Origin: Ooceraea biroi
Taxonomy: Eukaryota; Arthropoda; Insecta; Hymenoptera; Formicidae
Assembly (NCBI RefSeq): GCF_003672135.1
Contig: NC_039508.1
Coordinates: forward strand, 17,743,945-17,807,944
DNA: 64,000 bases
Direction of reading: 5' to 3'
Shown here: in pieces, positions 26,833-40,300 of the stretch
Position numbering within the stretch: the first letter of the stretch is position 1
Layout: each line of letters opens with the position of its first letter
Position numbers and translations under genes: made by a program
Notes under the pieces: generated by a model
The model's input: the letters and a program-made list of their open reading frames with translations, nothing else
The model's database searches: none
Told to the model about the DNA's origin: nothing

Positions 26833-26869
26833 GAGAGAGAAAGAGAGAGAGAGAGTGTGTGTGTGTGTG
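26833..26869. repeat. GA then GT microsatellite
   Basis: (GA)n-rich 26833-26855 followed by (GT)7 to 26869. Read as sm pre-mRNA (minus) this is a (CA)7 tract followed by a CU tract. CA repeats are the known target class of hnRNP-L proteins. Confidence 0.9.
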
Positions 26870-27361
26870 ATGTAGGTCCATGCTACGAGGAGAGTATCCG
26901 CTTTTGTATTTCCCAGGAGAGACCAGCCGGAGAGACCGTTCTTCCGGCATTACGTTATTTTGCGTACCTACTGAAACTTCTGAGAGAGACTTCCGCTTTG
27001 CACGTGACAACGCGCGTTTTTCAGAGAATGATCACTCGACGTCTGTAATTAACTATTCCACGGGTTCGTGGGCTCGAGCGCGAACCAGAATGCGCAAATA
27101 TTGAAGAATATTAAATTATAAACTTTTGACATAAATAAAAAAAGCTCGCGGAAATATCACGGGTTTTATTAAATTAACGAGCTCGTTTTTATTATTATAC
27201 AGAATTCATGCGCGCGAGTAACGCAACGCGCACAGCGCACATGCAAAATCCCTTGCCACTTGCCGCAATGCATGAATGCAAATTTCGAAGTAATTTGTAA
27301 TATTAATCCTATTTGTTATTTGTTGCAGCCAAAAACCCAATGTCGCGCACTTTACAAACCG

Positions 27362-27582
27362 CACTGATAATAAAATCGATGATAAAATTTATTATAATTG
27401 CATGGTAAAAAAATTACAGTCGGGATATTCATTTTTATAGTAAATTCTATTATAATACTAGTAATATAAATCATTTATACTATTCCATTATATCATTAGC
27501 AATATTCTATATGCTTGGCGCCTCAGGATACTATAAATTACAGTAAAATTATAATAATGTCAACTATATTTTTTTATCAGTG
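27362..27582 (+). mobile_element. CACTGATAA-ended MITE, copy A (221 bp)
   Basis: Begins CACTGATAATAAAATCGAT and ends TTTTTTTATCAGTG. The body contains GCATGGTAAAAAAATTA and CTTGGCGCCTCAGGATA blocks that are all present, in inverse orientation, at 29167-29427. The flanking dinucleotides here are CG/CG rather than TA. It has no open frame and is AT-rich. It is inside the giant sm intron. Confidence 0.85.
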
Positions 27583-29166
27583 CGAGTAACGCCAGCCTTC
27601 AAATGTATCAGGAACGGAAGACTCGTATGTGCCTATCATTATCCCTCGAAGGTAACAATGCGCCATCAAGCCGGGGGCGGCGTCGATGCGCGTCCAACGG
27701 TAATGTCATGTCATACCCGGATGAGGAGGCGCGACGTGGCGCTTATCTGAAGAACCGTTATGTATTTCGGAATAACATCGGGGTATAACGGGGGTACGTC
27801 TTATCGCGCGAGCGGAGGTACCCCATAGCGCTAAATGCGATAGTCGTCCCATTACGATGTAATCCTATTAAGGCCGGCGCGAGATACGGCTGTCGAATTT
27901 GGCGTATCGTTGATATCCATATTCCCGAGCCAATTAGGTCGACCGGTTAAATCGAGAGATCGAGAGATTTAAAACGTGCAAAGCTCGACGTCGTCGTCGC
28001 CGCCGCCGCATCCGGCAGGACGAAACGACTCTCCTCGCCCGCTACGTTCCACTTTACATCGCAGTTTCTAAACTGGATTTCGCCCGGATTCTAATCCCGC
28101 GTGTCACGCAAATTAATAGCCCGCTAACAGGATAGCTAATGGCCTGGGAAATTCAAGAAGTTACCGCGCGCGCGCGCACGCGGAACTGCGCGGAAGCCAG
28201 CGCGTTGCTGTCCAACAAGCGGATAATCGACGTGCCCGGCGTCTTCATTAATTCCCCCATCTCCCCCGCTAAAATTCCTAATTAATCCCTTGACCGCTCC
28301 GAGAAGCAACGGATCCACCACGTAATCTTTCGCGAACCCCGACCTTACTAAGAGCGCGAAAAGAAGGTATCTCAAGATGGAATCTTAAAAGATACGATTT
28401 CATAAATCATATCGCGTATCCCCCAGACAGATTTTACTGCCGGCGTAAAAAGGGACGGAGAACGCGGTACTACGCGGATATTACACCGTCACGATATGAA
28501 AGCTAATCGTAAGGCTCTCCTCCGGCTCGTGCGTGCGTTGAAACGCGTTATCCAATCTCTCACCTGAAACAACTCAGGAGGAAAACGTAGCGTGCAACTC
28601 CTAGCTTCTTGCAGTTTGGAGGAGTTAATGGTGCAGTATGGGGAATGGTTAACGAACGGTTGCGAGTGCGAAGCTGCCTATTCCGATATGCACGTATTGG
28701 ACAAGCGGGCGAACGAAACTGTTGCTCAACAAGTAGCGAACAGCCGATTATAACCGCTCGCCGTAAAGCAGCCGAGTTTCGCCTTCGCGGAGCTCGTAAA
28801 GCAGCCGTGGTGCTTTCTCGTTGCGGTGGATATAGATTCAACGTATCTCGCGACGGTGGAAACTGCGACGACGGATTTAACAGCAGTGGTACCGACGGCG
28901 GTTGGACGCCCGGCGTGTCCTCCGAACTCTCTCCACGGCTTTTCCGAAAATCCGGATTTCGTCCTAGGTGATCCTCCGGGCGGCCCGGTTGTAAAGCGCT
29001 TATACATCCACCCCGCGGATCCAAGTATCGATCGACGAATGTCATCGACATTCGATATCCGACCTAGCTGTCGTTGTTCCGTTTAATCTCGGCGAGCGTT
29101 ACGGAAGTTCCAAGCTCCGGATAAATCACGCACACATTCTGAGATTTTAACATGTGCATTAACATA

Positions 29167-29427
29167 CACTGATAAAAAATATAGTTCAAGTTACTATAAT
29201 TGTATTATAATTTATATATTTATTTATTTATATATTTATAATATATTTTATTATAATTTATATATCCTGAGGCGCCAAGCATGTAGAATAGTGCTAACAG
29301 TATAATGGAATAGTATGATTTATATTACTAGTATTATAATAGAATTTAGTACAAAAATGAATATCCCGACTATAATTTTTTTACCATGCAATTATAGTCA
29401 CTTTTATTATCGATTTTATTATCAGTG
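29167..29427 (-). mobile_element. CACTGATAA-ended MITE, copy B (261 bp, inverted)
   Basis: Reverse-oriented copy of the 27362-27582 element, with an extra internal AT-rich stretch (29206-29262). It is bounded by TA on both sides (29165-29166, 29428-29429), which with the short CACTGATAA inverted ends suggests a Tc1/mariner-type MITE. The two copies could pair as one long RNA stem across 1.6 kb. Confidence 0.87.
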
Positions 29428-31453
29428 TACATTCCGCGAGGATCGAGCTAAATCACCGCAGTTTCAGATTTATGTTTATGTTTCTTGTGTCCTGAATAAT
29501 ACACTTTTTGTGAGCTTCTGCATTTGATATGACCTGGATCATCATTTTTTCAACTGCGACTCGTTCTCGCATTCGCGCATATACATGACGTACATTCTTT
29601 ATATTTATACCATGTTTTGTCAATCTGGGGCAGTTTTACTTGTGGTTTAATCGTTTAATCATTTTTTCGATATTCTTTTTCTATGAATTGGGTCAAATGA
29701 GATTTAAGATCTGAGTGAAGCGGTGAATTATGCAAAGCTGGCAAAATTGAAGACATCTCTATATCTCTATAGCGCTGAAATTATCCGCAGAATAAATTCA
29801 AATTGTGCGCGGCACGTTATTTATATTATTATAATACAAGCAGGAAAGCATGGAAAATTTCAGCGGAAAATGCACAGTCGCATAAAAGTTACTCATTACT
29901 TTCAAATGCAAATTTAATCTACGCGATTAACCTACATAAAATTTGCATAAATCTTTCTTCTCTTATACTTTGAAATACAAAATGAATGGGGAGTATGTAT
30001 ATCTTTACGATATTTCAAGAGCGTTCTCGCTTGAAATTTTCGCGAGATTCAAATCGAGGAGGACTCCTCAAACTCCCAAGTCTTTCAAAGCGCCATGATA
30101 TCTAAACGATATCTCCCGATCTGCAGAATCGCTTATCCCCGAAGTATATTCGAAGTCAACTTCGGTCGACAACTTCGGTGGGGCGATTATTTCCCCGAAA
30201 ATTCACAAGAACGTAGATCCATCATGCCTTATCTCCGAGGTCGTGTCGCTTATCAAACACCCACCAGGTCTCCGCCGTCTATCGATATTTTCGAAATAAA
30301 TGACATTAAAAGTTGCGCTCGATGGCAAGCGATACATGCAAGTTTCTGTGTGGACGTACAAGTGTTTACGAAAGGTCGTCGACCGAGCTGCTGAAACTGT
30401 GGGTGAGATTAAGGGCCCTTCGACGTGCTCATAATGGACGCGTAATGTCACTGCCGGAAATAAGAATCTTTATCTCCCGTTCTTAACACCGGGAACGACG
30501 TGCATCATCGCCAAGAGAGTGCGAAATCGCGGTTATATGGGTTCCGGCTATTACAAGAGAGCGATAAGACGGCGAGAAGAAATGGCTCTGCCTGCCGAAG
30601 GGTTCGAAATCGTAAAACAAGGGGCTGCCCGACACGACCGAAATATTGAAACGCTAAACAAACGCGCATCACATCTCTTCTGCTTTTCGTCATATCGCCG
30701 TTTTCGAATATGAACGAGTGGAAAGCATTTAATTCCTCGCACAGCTACGATTATTATCGATAGAAAGCTATATATCGATATCAGCAAACGTTCAAAATAA
30801 TTCTCAGTTGAGTCAACAGATATTATTCAATTTGGTTCAGCGCACCGCGTCTTGTAAATTCAACGCGGAAATTAAGCGCGTTTTGCGTAAAAGCTGCATA
30901 TAAACGCAGCTTCGTCGAGAAGGTACACTCGTCCGTCGCATTTCCCGGCGCGAATTAATTACGCGATATCCATAAAACCCGACGGCGGCGAAACACCCTC
31001 ATACATTTCGTCAACGTTGCCCCAAATCACTGGCGCAAGAAACGCGGACCGTGCGGAAACCAACTCTGCACCCTGTAACATTTTCATGCAAATCCGGAAT
31101 ATTCACGAACTCGCGAAACGAGCTTAATTCGACGGCGCGCGAGCTCACACTTTTTTCACACGCTCGCAGAGAATGAAGCGCATCAGGATGCGCTTAAATA
31201 AGGCAGGCGAGGTGTAAATCACGCGCGCGTCGTCGTAACATATCATAGGTGGCAGCTTAATTACGCTGTAACTTACGCTGGTGTAGCTATAAGCACTACA
31301 TTTGGGCCCCTAAACTGCCGCTTATGAGATACTTTGATGCGAATGTCAGCACGAAGGAACGGCTCTTACAGCGCGAAACACTCGCGTGTTTCTCCATGGG
31401 ATTAATACGCATTTGTGTTCGAATTAATTTGACGAAGAATTTCAGAGAATAGA

Positions 31454-31577
31454 GCAAAATAAATATAAGTAAATGTAATATAAGTAAACGAAAATATTTC
31501 CAAGAATATTATAAGCTTATAATAAAACTCTTAGAAATATCTTCGCGCACGTACACATTTACTTATATTTATTTTGC
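31454..31577. repeat. 124-bp palindrome
   Basis: A perfect 23-bp inverted repeat (GCAAAATAAATATAAGTAAA... at 31454-31476 and its complement at 31555-31577) surrounds a second weaker arm pair and a central 16-bp perfect palindrome ATTATAAGCTTATAAT (31508-31523). No target duplication is obvious. Confidence 0.85.
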
Positions 31578-34500
31578 TTCACACATAAAAATTTAGGATA
31601 TTTTTAATAATACAAATATATAAAAGATTCTATATCTATTTTATAATACATCTATCAATGCCGTGTATGCGCTAAAAATTTTATAAAGTTTTTCCGTGAG
31701 ATTATATAATGGATTTATCAGATAATAAATAAATATTCATAAAATTTTGTAGAGAAAACCTGGAGTTTATAATCACGTTGGAGAAAAAACAACTCGAGGA
31801 GATATTTCTCAATATAAACGGTGATTAAAAGTGCGTCGCTAAAAGGGGAAGGATCTACTGCATAATTATAGAAAAAGTCCATCGCGCGTACAACCTTTCA
31901 TTAGATTCTAAAGTCTAGCAGTAGGGAGGTTCTTCCTCTACTAATCGGATTGCGATGTCGACTCGGGTATTCCAGGGATGCAAGCTGCATTTTGTCCTGA
32001 AATTGTACGTTCGTATTTTTCTCGCAGCTAGCAACGTGCTTTATGAATATTCCGAGGAGCGTGCTCCTCGTCGCCCTTATAAACTTGGTTTTATTAAAAG
32101 ACCCGTCGGGCAACATCGAGCGTTTTTCACAAACAGCGAAATAACATGTACACTTTTCCGTTGGACCCACAAAAATATTTACAGTAATTTTGTTGTATTT
32201 CGCGCAATACCGAAACCTAAAGCATCGTGCTATGCCGCGCTTTAGACAGGACAAGACATTATAAATATTTCTTTGCACGGCAAAAGAAATTGCATCCATG
32301 ATAAATATATCCGTGATAAATATATCAAATCCTCTTTCGTTCTATTTTCCACTACAATCTCGTTTTCTTTCCTTCCAAACATCTAAACGCTCCGGAGGCA
32401 CTTTTGTCCATTTCCAGTAAATTGCTAATGATGATTATGCAATTATCAATAATGCGATTATGCGATTATTATTCATGTAATTATTCAATTATTACGAGAT
32501 GAATTTAGCCGCTTAAAATATTGCCGAGTTATGCCATCGCGTATAGAGTTACAATGGCGCATATAAGCGCGCACATGCCTCGCATGTATATCATCCAAGT
32601 GTCATAACCGTGTGAGCTGAATCACTAAAATGCGACTGACGTCATCTGATTCAAAGCGTCGTCGTTGGGAGTAATAATGGCGCTTCGCATTTGCGTTCAA
32701 GCGAGATACGCCGGGTGCAAAGGACCAAGTCGCTCACGGAGTATCGCGCATTCAAAGACACTTAAACAAGATGTGCAAGATGCAATAGGGACACGCGTAC
32801 ATGCGGGTGCAAAGCTCGCGCAAAGCTCGCGGGAACGGCGAGTTGGGCGACGGATTCTCGTCCAAGATTTATGCGGACGCGAACGCGGCCGGCTGACAAA
32901 ACACTATTCGCGGAGGAAGTCGCGGGATAAGAGCGTAAAATATCCCTCCCGCGAGCGTATCTCCGCATAAAACTGATACGTCGAACAGGTGAATGGAACC
33001 CGATGATGGAGGACCGCGTTATCTCGCGCCGTAATATGTTCCACGAGTGGAATCTATCATAGATTCAAAAATTTCCCCCGGAGCGTCTCGGGGGAATATC
33101 GATTGCCGGCCACGCAAGCTGTTTCCCCCTTCGTATAAAATTTTATAGTGCACTGTAAAATTATGATGAGAAAGTAGCTTAATACAGGTATATAGTCGCG
33201 ACGGCACCAGTTTGAAATACTGCGGCCGATAATTTCTAAGCCGGAGGTTCACGAGTACCGCCGATTCGAATCCGTTGGAGACCCATTGAGATTTTCATCC
33301 TGTTCCGAGCCGATCGCGAAAATGATAATTCTTATTTTCCGCTATGAAAATGATCTCCCCGTCGCATCGCGGGACGAGCGGAGCGGCGAAACATTTCAAT
33401 CACGTCCCTCGGCAATATTTCCCGGTGTACTTTACTAGTTTCCGATATTCGATTATCGGATACTCCGAGCGTGAGCACAAATATCAAAAACCCAGCGTTG
33501 TTAATCGGCGAGAAACCTGCCATTCGTATGCCCTCCCTGACATTTTTACCCGGAATGAAAAATATAGTGCCGCAAACCGTGGCTCCGGCCGTGATACGTT
33601 TGCCAGATAAACTCCTTGAAACATGCATCAGACCATCCTACGGCACACGAGTACACGAATGCGATGAGATTTCAAGAATACTGCGCTTCGAGTATCTACG
33701 AATAGCGCTGCTCCGCGGATATTCTCGCAGCGCACGTATTGCCGCGAAATTGCACGGTTCTTACGAACAGTCACGTACGTATATTAAAAACAGAGATATT
33801 TTCACGCTTTTCCAGAAGCCATAAAAACGCCCATTTACGAGATTAGAATGAATGAATGATGATTGTCTCTGTAAATCAGAACGTAATACGCGAATCACGG
33901 GAGCGCAGGTGTTTTATGGCTCAATATAAAAGAGAAAATTGATTTAGGATCAAAGAATTCTCATAAAAAAACATTCGTAAAGCAATCATTTCTGACAATA
34001 CACAGCACTTTGCTTCGTGTATGATTCTCTTCTGGCTGATCGCATAAAAGAATGTGTTGAGCTGGATGTAGATACTTCCTGAGCGCGTTTATTTATTATG
34101 CCATGAATCACGCGAGAAATTCGCCACGGAGGTATAAAATATTCAAGATACGATCACGCCTCACACGTATGCCTATCGCAAGAAAACTCGGAGGGGCCAC
34201 ATTCTCAAACTCACAGTTACAGTTTTCTCTCCTCCTTGCTTCCTTGCGCAAGCCAGATATGGCTCGGAAAGGTGTCTAATAAACCGATCTCCACATTACT
34301 GACACGTTATTTCGCCATAAAACCAGGCAGATATGTACGTGAGCTTTCTCGTTCGTGATTTCACAGCGAATGAAACAATTTGAAAATTACCACGGCCACG
34401 GCGCGAAGAAAATGATTTTCAACGAGCAGGAATATGCAATAGCTCGACTGCGCCTACTCGATTCGATCGTAACTAAACCTTTACAGCGTGAACGTAACGA

Positions 34501-37023
34501 TGATGTACGGGTCAAATATCGTCAAATATCGTCCGTAAAAGCGGAGGCGAGAAATGGCTGTCCTCGGTTACGAGTCTTTGTTCCGCGAAACACATTTCCC
34601 CGTGAGATGACAGTAAAATGTGCAGCTAACTCACTGAGGCTTTTCTCCTGTGGAGACGCAGATAACGGCGTACATGGCCTAGCTTTCATCGCGCGCAAAA
34701 AGCAACCCGCCCTCGTTTATCACGATTTCAAAATGTAGTCCGCCGCTTAGATTTGCATAAATCGACGCGGAATGCGGGATACGGGAGCGGCTATTTACTG
34801 CGAGCATAATTAACAACGGAAAAATTCCCGGAAATTGCGAACGCTGTGAGTTATGATGTTTTAATGCAGAAACGTTGTCGTTACCTAAAAATGCCGAAAC
34901 GAATTGCTAATTAATATCGAAACAAGCTTGCCGTTACGAGAGGCCTTCGAATCAGAGTAGTCATTAGCTGAGAATAATCTGCATAATTATATCAGTGCGC
35001 GTTATAATTACTTTTAATTATAATTATAACCTCGAAACTAGAGCGGCGTTCCAAAAGCGCTGCTCTTGGAACTTGAAATTTGCAGCTTTTCAGTAGTTCC
35101 ATTTAATCGCGATTCCACTAAATCGGTTTCGTATTAGGTCCAGCTCGCTGCTGAGAATTCACGTTGGCCCACGCAAGCTTAAAAGTTAAGGGCGAAACGG
35201 GGCGCGCACCACCTACGCGATCAATCTGTATTTGTCGTAGATCGATATCGCGCGGCATTCGCGAATGCGGCTGTACGCGGCGTCAGACGGGTGTGATTAA
35301 TCGTCCGAATTCAAAGCACGGTTGATATTCCATTCCCTGCGATAACAAACAAATTCCCTTGATATACAACGCGCACGTTGCCCCGGACATCGGATAATGC
35401 ATGACTATCGGTAAAAAGCTTCGCCCGGCCGAAAAAAGAACGATCGGAAATGACGGGCAAAGACATCGGAGAGCGAGAGGATAAAATTAGATTTTTCCGC
35501 TCCGAATGGCGGCCTTTCGTCTCCCGCGCGCGTCTCTCCGCCTCGCGACACGTCATGCTAAATGATAAAATCTTAAATTCGAAGCAATTGGTGAAAGAAA
35601 TATGAAAATAAAGCTTGTCGCATTTGCGAGAAGCTTGACATGTTCCCCGTCATAACGGTGATCGTCATACAATGAATATTGTTAACATACGTGTCACACA
35701 CGTGTCACTTTCCACATTTGCGAGACAATAACTGTTTAATGATAATAGAAAAGCATAACAGAGTAGACATAATGCAAATAATTCAGTATCCTGATTTATC
35801 GAAATTTGGAAATTAATTATATATTGAATATATTATAATAAATTTTAATAATCTGGTTAGCGTGAGTGGGAAATCAACTCAAATATGCTTGGCAGTGCAA
35901 GTGTCAACGATCGAATCCATTAAAATTAACAAACTCCGGTAAACACAACAAAACTGATGAGATACAAAAATTGGGAGCTCAAACCTAAGTCGTAAAATAA
36001 AATATGATAATCTTGATATTCCACCACGCATGCATAACGATAAGCTTCCGTTTCTCCCCGCTTTCGGCGGTATTCGCGTGAAACGCGGCGGAAATTGCGA
36101 GCAGAAGCAAGATTTTCGAAACGGTGGTGAACGGGGGCTAATGGCCAAGAATTAGCACGCACCGAGTGCAGAAGATGGAACGGATTTGATGAATATCAAG
36201 CGTGTAAAGATTAGTCCGGTCTACGGGCATATAAATCTCCACGGCGTCGCGGGTTCATGCGGTTCATTTTTAATTGAGATTTAGCGCGGCGCGGTGAGAC
36301 GCATGGCGCGAGTTATTTCGTCGCCGCGGCACAGAATGCGGAACCACGTGCTGCCGCGCGCGTGCTCGCTCTCGCGTGTTTTATATATAGATCGGCGGAT
36401 ACGACGGTAACCAACTGTTAGCGCTGACACCGCGCCGGTAGCCAATAAACGTGATACTCCAATTCGTCGCATTTATTACGTCGTTTAATCAGAACCTCGA
36501 GAAAGCTCGCATTTTTTCTACCATTCGAATTCGTTGCGTTTCATTAAGCTAGTTTCGCTATTGCGTTATATTAGTTTCGTTTCCTTCTATCGTAATCGTA
36601 ATCGTGTCACATAAGTGGGATGCGCGTAGATTTTACCCTTTCTTTACGGTACATGAGTTCCTCTGTACGGAGGAGTCCGCCGCGAGTATACACTTTACAA
36701 ATAGTTAAAAGTAATCTATAAGTTTTGAAGATCTATTTAGTTTCCTGTAATTCCCGAATGTTGCGATGTAAATTCGGCAGTGTAATATTTGTACAATAAC
36801 TATTATAATGAAATAAGCAAGTAGTGTTATAATAAAAGATCTTTTTCAAACTATTTGAAAAATTCGGAAGAAATTGGCTATTGGTATGCATATCTGTTAA
36901 TTTAAAAACTTAACTTAAAAGTTTGAAGTTAGATTTTTGTTTAAAAAATAACAGAACTTGATTTATTTAATCGACTGTAAAAAATAACAGTTTGTTTAAA
37001 AAACATTTTAAATCCTTTTCAAG

Positions 37024-37314
37024 ATGTTGGCAGGAAATTTAAAAAAGAATCTATTCGGAAACGGATTAACTGATTCAGAAAATAATTCGACCGATGAAAA
37101 TGAAGATAATTTCACATTTCGCAAAAGAAGACGAATAAATTTTATATTCAGCACTTCAGAATCAGAAATAGAGGAAATTGAAACAGACAATAGCACCTCT
37201 TGTAATATAATATGGATTTCAAAAAATTACCAGATTCAGTTTATTTTTCGTAATATTCCTGTATTTTCAATTAAACCAAGAGAAAAAATACACATCTTTA
37301 GTAAAAACCTATAA
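37024..37314 (+). pseudogene. Acidic/basic open frame, possible transposase N-terminal remnant
   Basis: A 96-codon frame in AT-rich DNA. It has an Asp/Glu/Ser/Asn-rich segment, a basic RKRRR cluster, a second acidic segment SESEIEEIE and then an ordinary C-terminal part. Acidic then KRRR then acidic is seen at the N-termini of piggyBac-type transposases, but no catalytic domain follows, so this is at best a remnant. A hairpin GCACTGAT...ATCAGTGC (37360-37379) lies just downstream and resembles the CACTGATAA ends of the MITEs at 27 and 29 kb. It could equally be a chance frame. Confidence 0.25.
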
Positions 37315-37359
37315 GAATTAAGGTAAATTTACCAAGAAATAAATTTCCTTAGTAAATTT

Positions 37360-37379
37360 GCACTGATTTTTATCAGTGC
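37360..37379. repeat. GCACTGAT hairpin / possible element terminus
   Basis: GCACTGAT-TTTT-ATCAGTGC, a perfect 8-bp stem with a 4-nt loop. The right half matches the TTTTTATCAGTG terminus of the MITEs at 27362 and 29167. Confidence 0.6.
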
Positions 37380-40300
37380 ACGGCTCATTACTTGTGTTGA
37401 ATATTGATAGTTTAGTTGTACTTCATTTAAAATGAGTCAAATAATGTATACGAGTGAATGCGAGAGACAATGCTAATCAATGTAAGCTCAATTAGTCCGG
37501 ATATAGCGATCTCTCAGGATCATTCGAGAAATGTCGAACCACATTATTACTCATGCGCAAACATGTGGATCACAATCATTTCCGCCCAAAGTTGGGCACT
37601 CGCATTTCAGTAGTCGATCGATAAAGACGTGTTTCGTAATCTTCATTAAAGTTCATTGTTCTTTCTTATACTTGAGTTATTTCTTTCACATAATTCTCAT
37701 AATCCTTATCAACTTGGATGCCGACTATAATCAGCATTAGGAATGAAAGGGTTAAAGGAGTTAGGTGCACCTTGGCTACCAACAAACACAGTTGCATATT
37801 CATGGAAATTTTTCATGAAAGGATTTCCATAAGAAATCCGTTTCTGTGCGGAAAATGCATTTCCAGCGAAATTTTATAATACACGCTGCTCTGTAAAAAT
37901 GACGTAATAAGCTCCTCGTCGTGTATCACTATCAGTTTCCTCATACAATTTTCATCTCCGATCAATCCTGCAAAACGCGGACCATACCGTAATCCGTTAA
38001 TTAAAACAGAAAAAAATTATACTCGTGAAAGCTCCTTTTCGTGAAAGCTAATGCAAAAGCGGTTGCGCGCGTTTGCAGCGAAATATGATATTTTCCGCGG
38101 AAATCTGCTTAAGAATTAATCACTGTGACCTTTACGTGCACGCTTTCAGCGTTTTTTCATACTTTGCAGTTTTCAAGACACAAGACAGGCGTGACACAAT
38201 TACATGATGCGACAATAACGCGTCCACGCAACACGCGCGGATCTTGCAATCCGTTGTAATGCGGTTACATCGCATATGCATGATAATCGAAGGATAATAA
38301 CAACCGCCTACGGCTGGCCGTGCAATGACAAGCCGGAAAGTCGTCGGAAAAACCGCACGCACGGCGTGGCTTGCTACGCTGTCGGTTAACAATATCATTT
38401 TAATAATGGCCGTGCGACACATGTACCCGGCTAAATTGACGTAACATCGGCAGATAATGGCTACGATAATAATTATGGCTCGGCGAACGACCGAGCCGAG
38501 TAATGGCACACGCAATTAATAACGCGCGCACGCGCGCGCACGATACACGCCGATGCAAAAAGCTGTGCACAAGTGATTTTATTAACGTTAATTAACAATT
38601 GCCCGCTGGTGTCGATAACGACGCGCACCACAACGAGATCAATTAGCGTCACGACTACACTCGCGATTTCCCTTTTAGAGTGTCTACCTTTGCACGAAAT
38701 TGTCGGGCAAATGGCGAGAAGAAAATGCACAAACAACGGAAGTCCGCGTGCAATTTGCATCATCAAATTGAGCACGAGTATCTTGATAAATATCCCAGAT
38801 CACACAAGTTTCAATTTAGTCGTGTCGTGCCAAATTATTTAAAAAAAACATCACGATCGAGCGAATTATTAAAAAAAATTAAACAGCTTTAAATCCGACG
38901 GTTCTCATTTTCCATCAGCTCGTGCAGTTTTCAGGGACGCGCGGCGCCTCATAAATAAACCGTTTCATGAAATCGACAGTATTTTATCGTTTATTCGAGG
39001 ATGCTATTAAAGATGAATAACTCCGACCGTCGAGAGGGTCGATCGACATTTGCGAGTCTTCTCGCACGGATCCCCGCATCGCGCCATAATCCAGCGTATT
39101 TTGGATACGCAGCGAAATGCGTATACGTATTCACATATTATATACATGTGCGTGTGTCTGTGCATCACAAGAGCCCGTAATCCGGCCGATAATACGGCCG
39201 ACACGGCGACACGAAGGCACGTGATACATGAGCACCGGCTGGTTTCGACCTGTCACAACACCACCGGCACTTAGATTTCAAACAGTTATACATCTTCCGG
39301 CCGGTATTCGGACGACGCGCGCGCTCGGCGATCCACCGTTATGTCATCGAAACCCCGGTGGGTAGCATGCGGGAAAAAATCAATACCTCATGGGGAGAAA
39401 CGACGGACACATTGTCTCGTCGAGTCACCGCCGATTCATTGCGAGTTTGCATTGTCGCGACGCGCTTAAGCGGCGCTCGCTCGTTCGCTCGCTCATACGC
39501 TCCGCGTGAAAATGGAAAAAGCCTGGAAGTTATCGTTATTTCCAATAGCGACTGTGTGAATAGCACGTGGTTCCGTAAATCGCCTTTTTCAGGTCTTCGC
39601 GAAGCGATATCGTTGAGGGGATGAAACGCTCGCTCTTCCTGAAAAAAGATTGGATGGTCTGATGCGAGCGAAAGATTTCCGATTGACCGACAAGCGTAGA
39701 CACCGGGATAGCAATTGATACCTTACAATAATATCGGAGTGCGCACGAAGAAAATCACGACACGAATGTCGCTGCGAGAATACCGAAATGTTTCGCCCTC
39801 CAATCACCTCTCACTCCGAGCGTATTGAATAACGGAGGTCCCGCGCTGGAGCTGCTTCTGCATCGTGTTTTCTTTGCAAAAAGCGCAAAATGTACTTCGT
39901 CGGCTGAAACGTTCGAAAATATTTCGCGAGGCGGGAGTGGCAGAATTTCAGATTCCATGGCAACCCCGACCTTACAAAATTGAGTTTTGACGTATACCAA
40001 TTGCGCCACGGGAAACGTCCGGCGCGTAGTTGAATCCTTGATATATTTCAACAATTGTCCATTTTCAAGAGAAGAAAAAAATTTACGATATCAGCTACGC
40101 GCGGAGAAAAACATTTTTTTTCGCCGGGATTTCAACCGCAGCTGGAGGTACTACGAAAGAGGGTATTAAAAAAAACATATTTAAATTTAGATCGCTAAAT
40201 AATACCATCCCACCGGTATTAGTATTTAAAAGATTAACGTTTAATTTGTGCTAACGATATGGAGAGTAATATTCGTCCGCCAGCGATATTTATCCTGAAA

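Noticed and set aside
28560..29086. Overlapping open frames of up to 163 codons on both strands
   Set aside because: All frames are low-specificity Arg/Ser/Pro/Gly-rich sequence in a GC-rich patch, with no recognisable domain. An acceptor-like CTTCTTGCAG at 28614 exists but no convincing donor or continuing exon.
32299..32331. Short direct repeats (TGATAAATATATC x2, and similar 11-15 bp doublets at 34508, 40490 and 57394)
   Set aside because: Only two units each; ordinary replication slippage without further structure.
34355..34738. 127-codon plus-strand frame
   Set aside because: No recognisable family, on the opposite strand to sm inside its intron, and no splice or promoter context.
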